Below are positions 52,000 to 60,354 of a DNA stretch of 64,000 nt, piece after piece. The notes under the pieces are model-generated. The model made no database searches. It saw only the letters and a program-made list of their open reading frames with translations, and had not been told where the DNA came from. The stretch spans positions 28,636-92,635 of the forward strand of contig SXON01000112.1 of NCBI GenBank assembly GCA_005778355.1, written 5' to 3'. This stretch comes from Pseudomonadota bacterium. Its GTDB lineage: Bacteria > Myxococcota_A > UBA796 > SXON01. Every line of letters starts with the position of its first letter. Position 1 is the first letter of the stretch. A program made the translations under genes and the position numbers.

Positions 52000-53562
52000 G
52001 TGCTTCTCCTCCTCTTCGCCCTCGCTTGCGAATCCCTCGGCGACGCCCTGAAAGGCGACGCCGCCGACGAGGACGGCGACGGCTTCCCCGTTAGCGAAGA
52101 TTGCAACGACAACGACCCGAACATCAACCCCGACGCGCTCGAGATCTGCGATCCCGACGAGACGGACGAGAACTGCAACAGCCTCGCCGACAACGCCGAC
52201 TCCACCGTGTGGGACGCCGTCACCGTGTATCACGACGCTGACGACGACGGCTACGGCAACCCCGACATGCCCTCGCAGCTCTGCGAGGTGATCGCGCACT
52301 ACCCGTCGAACTCGGAGGACTGCGACGACCAGAATCCCGACATCGGCCCGCACGCCACCGAGGTGTGCGACCCCAACGACATCGACGAGGACTGCGACGG
52401 CGACTCGGAAGACGACGACGAGGACCTCGACGAGAGCACCTTCGTCACCTACTACGAGGACGTGGACGGCGACGGCTGGGGGGGCAGCAACAGCCAGCGT
52501 CGCTGCGACGCGGGTCCGGACTATGTCGACCAGACCGGTGACTGCGACGACCTCGACCCCGAGGTGTACCCCGGCGCCCTGGAGACCTGGTACGACGGCG
52601 ACGACGCCAACTGCGACGACGCCAGCGACTATGATCGCGACGGCGACGGCCACGACGACGAGGCCTATGGCGGTCGCGACTGCGATGACAGTAGCGCCGA
52701 GGCCTACCCCGGCGCGACCGAGATCTGGTACGACGGCATCGACGAGGACTGCGACGGCGACTCCGACTACGACCAGGACGGCGACGGCTACGACTCGGAA
52801 GCATACGGCGGCACCGATTGCGACGACGAGGACGAGGACTTCCACCCCGGCGCGCTGGAATCTGGCTCCATCGACTACAACTGCTCGGGCGACGGTGAGC
52901 CCACCCCCTCGGCGATCGCCGGCTACGACCGCGCCTCGGCGCTCGAAACCTGCACCCCCATCCTGCTCGACGGCACCGACAGTAGCGACCCCGACGGACT
53001 CGCGCTCGCCTACACCTGGGAGCTGCTCGACCAGCCAAGCGGGGGCACGCACACCAGCCGCGACATCGCCGAGACGACCGACGCCGAGCCCACCTTCACG
53101 CCGGTCGTCGCCGGCGACTACGCCTTCGGCCTCACCGTCACCAACACCTCGGGCGTCGACAGCCCCCTCGACCGGCTCGACCTGAGCATCACCGAGCGCA
53201 CGGAGAACACCGCCCCCGTGGCCAACGCGGGCGCCGATCAGACGGAGGCCGTCACCACCGCGTGTACCAGCAGCGGCTACGTGGCCACGTGCGACGACTG
53301 CGCGGAAACGGCCTTCACACTGAGCGCCGCGGGCAGCACCGACGCCGAGGACGAGCCGCTCACCTACCGGTGGGCGGTGACCACGGGCACCGCCACCCTC
53401 TCGGCCGCCGCCGGCGAGAGCGTGGTGCTCACCGTGCCGGCCTTCGCGGGCAGTAGCGGCATCACCGAGAGCGCCATCGTCGTCACGCTCACGGCCACCG
53501 ACTGCTTCGGCGACACCGACACCGACACCATCACCCTCACCGTGGAGTGCACGGGATCATGA
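52000..53562 (+). CDS. MopE-repeat and PKD-domain lipoprotein (520 aa)
   Basis: The GTG at 52000 with GGAG 5 nt upstream gives VLLLLFALAC, a lipoprotein leader. About five acidic Cys repeats follow (DEDGDGFPVSEDCNDNDPNINPDALEICD, DADDDGYGNP, DCDDLDPEVYPGALETWYDG). Two PKD/cadherin-like domains then appear (LDGTDSSDPDGLALAYTWELLD; LSAAGSTDAEDEPLTYRWAV). The repeats likely bind calcium and stiffen a surface protein. The next gene starts within its stop codon (ATGA), so the two proteins are produced together. Confidence 0.8.
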   Translation: MLLLLFALACESLGDALKGDAADEDGDGFPVSEDCNDNDPNINPDALEICDPDETDENCNSLADNADSTVWDAVTVYHDADDDGYGNPDMPSQLCEVIAHYPSNSEDCDDQNPDIGPHATEVCDPNDIDEDCDGDSEDDDEDLDESTFVTYYEDVDGDGWGGSNSQRRCDAGPDYVDQTGDCDDLDPEVYPGALETWYDGDDANCDDASDYDRDGDGHDDEAYGGRDCDDSSAEAYPGATEIWYDGIDEDCDGDSDYDQDGDGYDSEAYGGTDCDDEDEDFHPGALESGSIDYNCSGDGEPTPSAIAGYDRASALETCTPILLDGTDSSDPDGLALAYTWELLDQPSGGTHTSRDIAETTDAEPTFTPVVAGDYAFGLTVTNTSGVDSPLDRLDLSITERTENTAPVANAGADQTEAVTTACTSSGYVATCDDCAETAFTLSAAGSTDAEDEPLTYRWAVTTGTATLSAAAGESVVLTVPAFAGSSGITESAIVVTLTATDCFGDTDTDTITLTVECTGS

Positions 53563-56540
53563 TCCTGCGACTCACCCTGCTCACCACGGTGGGCGTTATC
53601 CTTGGTTGCACCGGCATCCTCGGCGACGACACGGCCAAAGAAAGCACCGAGGAGGAAGATCCCTTCGGCGGCGACAACAGCCAGAATGGCACCGCTTGCA
53701 ACGAGGAAACCGGCGGCTACCTGTTCTACCGCGACGCCGACGGCGACCTCTGGGGCGACCCCGACACCAGTGTCACCGCCTGCACCCAGCCCGACGGCTA
53801 CCTGCCTACCGCCGGCGACTGCGACGACACCAACGACAACATCAACCCCGATGGCAGCGAGGTGTGCGACGACGACGACGTCGACCAGGACTGCAACGGG
53901 CTGGCCGACGACGACGACCCCAGCGTGGCCACCGACGGGCAGTCGAACTTCCGTCCCGACGCGGATGGCGACGGCTTCGGCGACCCGCTCACCAGCGCGT
54001 CGTACTGCGACGGCCCCACTGGCTGGGTGACCAACGGCGACGACTGCGACGAGACCGACTCGGCCATCAACCCCGAGGCGGTGGAGATCTGCGACGGCCT
54101 CGACAACGACTGCGACGGCTACGCCGATCCCGCCGACAGTGCCGACGCGCGCGAGTGGTACGCCGATGCCGACGGCGACAGCTACGGCGACAGTCGGGCG
54201 AGTCGCACCGCGTGCGAGCGTCCCGAGGGGTTCGTGACTACCGACGGCGACTGCGACGACGAGCGCCCGCTGGTCAATCCGGCCGGCACCGAGTCCTGCA
54301 ACGGTCACGACGACGACTGCGATGGCGACACCGACGAGGACGACGCGAGCGACGCCACGTCCTGGTTCGAAGACGACGACGGCGACGGCTACGGCGACGA
54401 CGACACCGAGGCCCCCGCCTGCGACGCCCCGTCCGGCTACGTGGTCGTCGGTGGCGACTGCGACGACAGCCGACCGGCGATCAACCCGGACGCGCAGGAG
54501 GTGTGTGACAGTAGCGACACCGACGAGGACTGCGACGGCAACGCCGACGACGACGACGGATCGAGCGCTGCCAGCGGGAAGACCACCTACTACGCGGATG
54601 CCGACGGCGATACCTATGGCAACGCCGACGACCCCGAGAAGCTCTGCGACAGCGCCTCCGGCTATGTCACCAACGACGACGACTGCGACGACACCGACAG
54701 CAGCATCAACCCCGCCGGCTCCGAGGTGTGCGACAGCGCCGACGACGACGAGGACTGCGACGGCAATAGCGACGACGACGACAGCTCCGTGGCGGCTGGC
54801 GGAAAGAGCACCTATTACCGTGACAGTGACGGTGACAGCTACGGGGTGAGCACCAGCACCGCCAGCGCCTGCGATCTGCCGTCCGGCTACGCCACCGTGT
54901 CGACCGACTGCGACGACACCAACGCCGACCGGAACCCCGGCGAGACTGAAGTGTGCGACGCGAGCAACGTCGACGAAGACTGCGATAGCAACGCCGACGA
55001 CAACGACAGCAGCACCTCGATGTCGTCGAAGACCAGCTTCTACACCGACGCCGATGCCGACGGCTACGGCGACGAGTCCAGCACCGTCACCGCGCGCTGC
55101 GAGTCGCCCGGCAGCGGCTACGCCGCCGACAACACCGACTGCGACGACGCCGACGCCTCGGTGAACCCGGGCGAGGTCGAGGTGTGCTTCGACGGCCTCG
55201 ACAGCGACTGTAGCGGTGTGGACGACTGCACCTACGCCAACACCGACGCCGACCGGCAGCTGGTCGGAGAGACGGCCGGCGACGCGGTGGGGTCGCGCAA
55301 GGGCATCGGGGCCGGCGACATCAACGCCGACGGCTACGACGACCTGTTGCTCGGCGCCTACGCCAGCGACCTCGGTGGTGCCGACTCGGGCGCGGCCTAC
55401 ATCGTGCGCGGCGGCCCGACCGTGGGCGTGACCGACCTGTCGGCGGCCGACGCGATCCTCGCCGGGGAGGACGCGGGCGACTACGCGGGTGTGTCGGTGG
55501 CGATCGTCGGCGACGTGAGCGGCGATGGCAAGGATGACATGCTCATCGGGGCCTCCAACGACGACTCGGGTGGTACAAACTCCGGTATCGTCTACTTCGT
55601 GAAGGGCGCCGGCACCACCAACGACCTGTCGCTGGCCCAGGGCAAGCTCGTGGGTGAAGACGCGAGCGACAACGCGGGCTTCTTCGTGGCCGCAGCGGGC
55701 GACGTGAGCGACGACGGCAACCCGGACATGCTGGTGGGGGCACCCGGCTACTCGAGCAGTCGCGGCCGAGCGTACCTCGTCACCTCGCAGCCGGGGACCA
55801 ACACCGACCTCTCGGCGGCGACCGCGCTGCTCACCGGGGAATCCTCCAGCGACTACCACGGCTACTCGGTGGCCGGGGTGGGCGACGTGGACGGCGACGG
55901 CATCGACGACTTCATGACCGGCGCCTACGCCGACGACGACACCGCCACCGACGCTGGCGCGGCCTACCTGTGGCTCGGCACCGTGTCCGGCGCGCTCAGC
56001 GCGAGCAGCGCCGACGCCAAGCTCCGTGGCCCCTCCTCCAGCGACTACTTCGGCTCCTATGTGGGCAAGGCCGGCGACCCCAACGACGACGGCTACGACG
56101 ACGTGCTCGCCTCGGCCCCCGGATACGGCGTGGGTCACGTGTACCTCGTGAACGGCCCCTTCACGGGGGCCTCCGCCGTCAGCTCGGTGTACGACGCCGA
56201 CATCTACTCGAGCGGCTCGTCGTCCTGGCCGACTTTCGACGGGGGCGGCGACATCGACGGCGACGGCACCGACGACGTGGTGGTGGGTGACTACCTCTAC
56301 GGCGGCGGCGGCGCCGCGTATGCCTTCCTCGGCCCCCTCTCCGGCAGCCTCCCGATGGCCACCACCAGCGATCTCTCCGTGTCGAGCGGCACGTCGAGCG
56401 ACTACTTCGGCCACTCGGTGCGGCTGGCGGGCGACCACGACGGCGATGGTCTCATCGACATCGCCGTGGGGGCCTACGGCGACGACGACGGCGGCTCGGC
56501 GGCGGGCTCGGTGTACCTCTTCCTGGCGGGCGGCCTGTAG
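53559..56540 (+). CDS. Large MopE-repeat/FG-GAP lipoprotein (993 aa)
   Basis: The ATG at 53559 overlaps the upstream stop and gives MILRLTLLTTVGVILGC, a lipoprotein signal; the GTG at 53547 of the track ORF is less likely. Seven consecutive MopE repeats of about 70 residues (YxDxDGDxYGD...GDCDD...NP...EVCD...DEDCDG) are followed by about seven FG-GAP repeats (AGDINADGYDDLLLGAY, VGDVSGDGKDDMLIGA, VGDVDGDGIDDFMTGAY, GGDIDGDGTDDVVVGD). This gives a calcium-rich stalk carrying a propeller. An antisense ORF of 1,147 aa in the track is a composition artefact. Confidence 0.85.
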   Translation: MILRLTLLTTVGVILGCTGILGDDTAKESTEEEDPFGGDNSQNGTACNEETGGYLFYRDADGDLWGDPDTSVTACTQPDGYLPTAGDCDDTNDNINPDGSEVCDDDDVDQDCNGLADDDDPSVATDGQSNFRPDADGDGFGDPLTSASYCDGPTGWVTNGDDCDETDSAINPEAVEICDGLDNDCDGYADPADSADAREWYADADGDSYGDSRASRTACERPEGFVTTDGDCDDERPLVNPAGTESCNGHDDDCDGDTDEDDASDATSWFEDDDGDGYGDDDTEAPACDAPSGYVVVGGDCDDSRPAINPDAQEVCDSSDTDEDCDGNADDDDGSSAASGKTTYYADADGDTYGNADDPEKLCDSASGYVTNDDDCDDTDSSINPAGSEVCDSADDDEDCDGNSDDDDSSVAAGGKSTYYRDSDGDSYGVSTSTASACDLPSGYATVSTDCDDTNADRNPGETEVCDASNVDEDCDSNADDNDSSTSMSSKTSFYTDADADGYGDESSTVTARCESPGSGYAADNTDCDDADASVNPGEVEVCFDGLDSDCSGVDDCTYANTDADRQLVGETAGDAVGSRKGIGAGDINADGYDDLLLGAYASDLGGADSGAAYIVRGGPTVGVTDLSAADAILAGEDAGDYAGVSVAIVGDVSGDGKDDMLIGASNDDSGGTNSGIVYFVKGAGTTNDLSLAQGKLVGEDASDNAGFFVAAAGDVSDDGNPDMLVGAPGYSSSRGRAYLVTSQPGTNTDLSAATALLTGESSSDYHGYSVAGVGDVDGDGIDDFMTGAYADDDTATDAGAAYLWLGTVSGALSASSADAKLRGPSSSDYFGSYVGKAGDPNDDGYDDVLASAPGYGVGHVYLVNGPFTGASAVSSVYDADIYSSGSSSWPTFDGGGDIDGDGTDDVVVGDYLYGGGGAAYAFLGPLSGSLPMATTSDLSVSSGTSSDYFGHSVRLAGDHDGDGLIDIAVGAYGDDDGGSAAGSVYLFLAGGL

Positions 56541-56558
56541 ACCGGGTACATCGGCTGG

Positions 56559-57023
56559 ATGACCGTCACCCCCGTCGACTTCAAGCAGACCCTCGGCCGC
56601 TTCCTCAGCGGCGTTACCGTCGTGAGCGTGGAGGTCGAGGGCGAGGTGCACGGCATGACCGCGAGCGCGTTTCTGAGCGTGTCGCTCGACCCGCCGCTGG
56701 TGCTCGTCTCCGTGGCCAAGAGCGCGAAGATGCACGCCCTCCTCGCGACCGCCGAGCGTTTCGGCGTCACGCTCTTGTCGTCGAGTCAGCAAGACCTCTC
56801 CAACCACTTCGCCGGCTACGGCGCCGCGATGCCACTGTGGGACCGCTCGGTCTCACCGCCCGTCCTGGCCAACGGGATAGGCTGGCTCAGTTGCGCGACA
56901 CACGCCGTCCACGAGGCGGGCGACCACACCCTCTACATCGGGCAAGTTGAGTCGCTCGGCTACAGTGAGGGCGAACCACTGGCCTACTACCGGGGCAAAT
57001 ACCGGGCACTCCAGCCCGGCTAG
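56559..57023 (+). CDS. Flavin reductase-like (FMN-binding) protein (154 aa)
   Basis: The protein has the flavin reductase domain order: DFKQTLGRFLSGVTVVSVEVEG, HGMTASAFLSVSLDPPLVLVSVAKSAKMH, FGVTLLSSSQQDLSNHFAG and HTLYIGQVESLGYSEGEPLAYYRGKY. These enzymes supply reduced FMN/FAD to monooxygenases or act as small flavoprotein oxidoreductases. No monooxygenase partner is nearby. The stop overlaps the convergent next gene by 4 nt. Confidence 0.88.
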   Translation: MTVTPVDFKQTLGRFLSGVTVVSVEVEGEVHGMTASAFLSVSLDPPLVLVSVAKSAKMHALLATAERFGVTLLSSSQQDLSNHFAGYGAAMPLWDRSVSPPVLANGIGWLSCATHAVHEAGDHTLYIGQVESLGYSEGEPLAYYRGKYRALQPG

Positions 57024-57508
57024 GCAAGCGCGGCGATCAGCGTCTCGGGATCGAGCGGCGACACGACCACCACCCCCGTCGAAGTAAACAATCGCACCGC
57101 GCGAGCCCGGTCCGTCACGTAGGCGCGCTGCCAGTGTCCCTCGCCCCAGAACCAACCATACCAGCCGTAGCCCCCGTTGATGGCGAACTTGGGCCCGAAG
57201 AGCCCGCCGTCCCATCCGGAAGGGGCGCGGTCCGCGCGATGGACGTCCACCCGCACCCGCCGCACCCGGGTGACGACGTACACCACGCGGCCCTCGACCA
57301 CGAGGCTCGTGGGCTGGTCGACGTACACCCAGGCGAGCGCCAGCGCCACGGTGTTGGCGAAGCCGGCGGCAATCCACGGGGGGCGCCCGGAGGCGAGGTC
57401 TTTCAAGAGCGCCTTCAGCGCCACCAGGCCCACGAAGAGCGCGAAACTACCGAGCGCGAGGGCGGGCGCGGGGAGGCGGGCGACGGGGAGCGTTTGAGCC
57501 ACGGCCAT
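57020..57508 (-). CDS. Membrane protein with bacterial PH-like domain (162 aa)
   Basis: Two membrane segments (LGSFALFVGLVALKALLKDL and AAGFANTVALALAWVYV) frame a cytoplasmic/periplasmic domain ending YVTDRARAVRLFTSTGVVVVSPLDPETLIAAL. That ending is a typical bacterial PH domain tail; the middle is Gly/Trp/Tyr-rich (GYGWYGWFWG). Family function is unclear, and it may sense the membrane. It converges on the flavin reductase gene. Confidence 0.65.
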   Translation of the reverse strand: MAVAQTLPVARLPAPALALGSFALFVGLVALKALLKDLASGRPPWIAAGFANTVALALAWVYVDQPTSLVVEGRVVYVVTRVRRVRVDVHRADRAPSGWDGGLFGPKFAINGGYGWYGWFWGEGHWQRAYVTDRARAVRLFTSTGVVVVSPLDPETLIAALA

Positions 57509-57572
57509 GTGGGGTATCCATGCCCCACCGGTGGGGCATCCATGCCCAGTACCGGGACGGCGTTTGCTGGTG

Positions 57573-57578
57573 TAGGGT
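57573..57578 (+). promoter_or_regulatory. -10 box TAGGGT seven nt before ATG (leaderless-type)
   Basis: TGTAGGGT precedes GCCGGCC and the ATG at 57586. No Shine-Dalgarno sequence is present. Confidence 0.35.
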
Positions 57579-57585
57579 GCCGGCC

Positions 57586-59424
57586 ATGCGACTCGTCCCT
57601 GTCACCGTCCTGGCGCTCGCCTGCTCCGACTACAACCTCTCCTCGCCGGTCGGGAAGGACGGCGAGGGCGACGGCGACACGGCCTTCGACCCCGGCGACG
57701 ACACCGAGGACTACGGCGCCTGTGGCAACGCCGACAAGGACCCACGCGAAGTGGCGCTCGCCGAGGACTGCGAGGTGGAGGCCATCACCGGCACCTTCAC
57801 CCCCGAACTCAAGTGGCAACAGACACAGCCGGGCGACACCTACACCACCCCGGTTGTCGGCCAACTGACCGACGACAATGGCAACGGCATGCTCGACGGC
57901 GGCGACACGCCCGACATCGTCGTGTCCAACGTCAACGGCGTCACCTGGGCGCTCTCGGGGGCGGACGGGGCCGTGATCTGGCAGGGTGGCAGCCTCGGTG
58001 CCGAGCCGATGACCCCCGCCATCGGCGACCTCGACGGCGACGGCTGGAACGAGGTGGTCGGGGCCGGGGCCAGCGCCACCCTCGCGCTCGACGGGCGTAC
58101 CGGCAAGCAGAAGTGGAAAATCGGCGCCTATGCCGGCGGCCACACGCCACAGTGCGGGGCCGTGGGCATCTACGATCTCGATGGCGACGGCGCCGCCGAG
58201 GTGGTGATCGGTCGCGACATCTACGAGGGGGCCTCCGGCGCCGTGGCGGGACGCGGGGCCTACGGCGACGGCGCGGGCCACGAGTGGGCCGCCCCCATGG
58301 GCGTGGCCGCCGACATCGATCGCGACGGCAACCTCGACGTGGTGGTGGGCAACGCGCTCTACGACAAGCGCGGCAACGCGAAGTGGTACAACAACAAGTC
58401 CGACGGTTTCGTGGCCGTGGGCGACTTCGACGGCGACAAGTACGGCGAGATCGTGGTCACCAGCATGGGCGACATGCGCCTGCAAGACCACGACGGCACC
58501 GTGCTCTGGTCGAAGTCACGCGTGACCGGCGACACCATCGGGCCGCCCACGGTTGCTGACTTCGACGGCGACGGGGAACCCGAGATCGGCGTGGCCGGTC
58601 ACGACGTCTACGTGGTGATCGAGACCAACGGCTCGGTGAAGTGGAGCCGCAGCACCAACGACTACAGCTCGGGCTTTACCGGCTCGGCCGTGTTCGACTT
58701 CGAGGGCGACGGCAAGGCCGAGGTTGTCTACGCCGACGAGAACGACGTCTTCGTGTACGACGGCGCCACCGGTGCCATCAAGATGACCGAGTCGCGTCAC
58801 AGCTCAGCCACCTGCTCCGAGTACCCCTCGATCGCCGACGTGGACAACGACGGCCACGCCGACATCATCTACAGCTCCGGGGCCTACAGCGGCCGGGAAA
58901 CCGGCGTTTCGGTGATCAAGGACGCGGACGATAGCTGGATGCCGGCCCGCGCCGTGTGGAACCAGCATGGCTACGCGATCACCAACGTCAACGACGACGG
59001 CAGCATCCCCGCCACGCCGGCCGTCAACTGGGACACTTACAACAACTTCCGCTCGGGCGACCTCTCGGCGGCCACCGGCGGCGCACAAACGGACGCCGTA
59101 CCGGTGCTCCACGAGGTGTGTAACGACGAGTGCGACGCCGACAAGCTGCGGGTGACGGTGAGCGTGGGCAACCAGGGGCTGGTGGACATGCCCGTTGGCG
59201 TGCCCATCTCGCTCTGGTCGAAGAACACCTGGCTCGCGACCGAGTACACCACCGAAGAGATCGCGCCCGGGGAAACCAGCGAGGGCATGGTGTTCTCGCT
59301 CGATCCGGACGACGTGGGCAGTTCCATCGTCGTGCGGGCCGACGACGACAACGGCACCACGCTCTTGTCGGAGTGCGACGAAGACAACAACGAGATCGAG
59401 ATCGAGAAGGGGCTCTGCAAATAG
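57586..59424 (+). CDS. VCBS/FG-GAP repeat lipoprotein with C-terminal CARDB-like domain (612 aa)
   Basis: The leader MRLVPVTVLALAC gives a lipidated Cys. An acidic linker precedes a propeller of VCBS/FG-GAP repeats (GDLDGDGWNEVVGAG, YDLDGDGAAEVVIGRD, ADIDRDGNLDVVVGN, GDFDGDKYGEIVVTS, ADFDGDGEPEIGVAG, FDFEGDGKAEVVYAD, ADVDNDGHADIIYS). The last ~110 residues look like a CARDB-type Ig-like domain (RVTVSVGNQGLVDMPVGVPISLWSK). It is probably a surface adhesin or ligand-binding protein. Ligand unknown. Confidence 0.8.
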   Translation: MRLVPVTVLALACSDYNLSSPVGKDGEGDGDTAFDPGDDTEDYGACGNADKDPREVALAEDCEVEAITGTFTPELKWQQTQPGDTYTTPVVGQLTDDNGNGMLDGGDTPDIVVSNVNGVTWALSGADGAVIWQGGSLGAEPMTPAIGDLDGDGWNEVVGAGASATLALDGRTGKQKWKIGAYAGGHTPQCGAVGIYDLDGDGAAEVVIGRDIYEGASGAVAGRGAYGDGAGHEWAAPMGVAADIDRDGNLDVVVGNALYDKRGNAKWYNNKSDGFVAVGDFDGDKYGEIVVTSMGDMRLQDHDGTVLWSKSRVTGDTIGPPTVADFDGDGEPEIGVAGHDVYVVIETNGSVKWSRSTNDYSSGFTGSAVFDFEGDGKAEVVYADENDVFVYDGATGAIKMTESRHSSATCSEYPSIADVDNDGHADIIYSSGAYSGRETGVSVIKDADDSWMPARAVWNQHGYAITNVNDDGSIPATPAVNWDTYNNFRSGDLSAATGGAQTDAVPVLHEVCNDECDADKLRVTVSVGNQGLVDMPVGVPISLWSKNTWLATEYTTEEIAPGETSEGMVFSLDPDDVGSSIVVRADDDNGTTLLSECDEDNNEIEIEKGLCK

Positions 59425-59425
59425 C

Positions 59426-60274
59426 TCAGTACTTGTAGAAGCCCTCGCCGCTCTTCTGGCCGAGCTTGCCCTCGGCCACCATCTTCCGCATCAACGCGGG
59501 TGGCTCGAAAGCCGGGTTGCCGAGCTCGCGGGCAAGGTACTCGCCGATGGCCATCCGCACGTCGAGACCCACCATGTCCGAGAGCTTGAGCGGACCCACC
59601 GGGTGGCGATAGCCAAGCACCAGGGCCTTGTCGATGTCTTCCGCGCTCGCGACGCCCTGCTCCACCATGCGAATGGCCTCCATGCCGAGGCACACGCCCA
59701 GGCGCGAGGTGGCAAAGCCGGGGAAGTCCTTCACGGTGATGCACTCCTTGCCGATGCCGACACCCCAGGCGCGCACGCGCTCCAGTGTGGTGTCGCTCGT
59801 CGACCCGTGCACCACGATCTCCAGCAAGCTCATGATGTGGACGGGGTTGAAGAAGTGGGTGCCGATCACGCGGCTGCCGTCGGCCACCGCCTCGGCGATG
59901 CGGGCCACGGAGAGCGAGGAGGTGTTGGTGGCGAGCACGCAGTCGGGGCGCACGATGCCCTCGAGCCGCCGGAAGAGCTCCTGCTTGAGCTCGAGCCGCT
60001 CGGGCACCGCTTCCACGACGACGTCGCAACCGCCGAGGTCGCCGAGCTGGGTAGACACCGAGATGCGCGCGATGCTCGCGTCTCGCTGGGCCGGGGTGAC
60101 CTTCCCCTTCTCCACGCCCTTGTCCAGGTTGGCCGCGATCTTGCGCTGGCCCGCTTCAACGCGGGCGTTATCGACGTCGAAGAGGACAACGGTCTGGCCG
60201 GCCATGGCGCAGGCGTGCGCGATGCCGTGGCCCATGGTGCCAGCGCCCACGACGCCGACGGTACGGAAGGACAT
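59426..60274 (-). CDS. 3-hydroxybutyryl-CoA dehydrogenase (3-hydroxyacyl-CoA dehydrogenase family)
   Basis: The start at 60274 has GGAG 5 nt upstream; the longer track ORF is not supported. The 282-aa protein has the NAD-binding motif VGVVGAGTMGHGIAHACA, the catalytic block GTHFFNPVHIMSLLEIV (His), and the C-terminal domain KDFPGFATSRLG, GYRHPVGPLKLSDMVGLDV and EGKLGQKSGEGFYKY. Size and motifs fit the short single-domain form used in butanoate metabolism and beta-oxidation. It is separated by 80 bp from the divergent PHP lipoprotein gene. Acyl-CoA genes follow at 62.5 kb. Confidence 0.92.
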   Translation of the reverse strand: MSFRTVGVVGAGTMGHGIAHACAMAGQTVVLFDVDNARVEAGQRKIAANLDKGVEKGKVTPAQRDASIARISVSTQLGDLGGCDVVVEAVPERLELKQELFRRLEGIVRPDCVLATNTSSLSVARIAEAVADGSRVIGTHFFNPVHIMSLLEIVVHGSTSDTTLERVRAWGVGIGKECITVKDFPGFATSRLGVCLGMEAIRMVEQGVASAEDIDKALVLGYRHPVGPLKLSDMVGLDVRMAIGEYLARELGNPAFEPPALMRKMVAEGKLGQKSGEGFYKY

Positions 60275-60340
60275 GTGGTCTCCGGGAAGCGCCGCCCGGC
60301 TAACCCAGCCGGCGCCTTGCGCGGAGATGCCAGGAAACGG

Positions 60341-60346
60341 TAAGCT
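60341..60346 (+). promoter_or_regulatory. -10 box TAAGCT eight nt before ATG (leaderless-type)
   Basis: GGTAAGCT precedes GGCCGAGC and the ATG at 60355. The same TAAGCT box is found before the 6467 gene. Confidence 0.4.
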
Positions 60347-60354
60347 GGCCGAGC

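Noticed and set aside
53700-55200. GACGGCGAC-type satellite or CRISPR-like array
   Set aside because: The periodicity is explained by coding MopE repeats (DCDD, DGDG); no conserved direct repeats with unique spacers.
53364-56807. 1,147-aa minus-strand ORF
   Set aside because: It is antisense to the MopE/FG-GAP gene; its Val/Ala/Gly/His-rich repeats come from the complementary GAC/GGC codons of the real gene.
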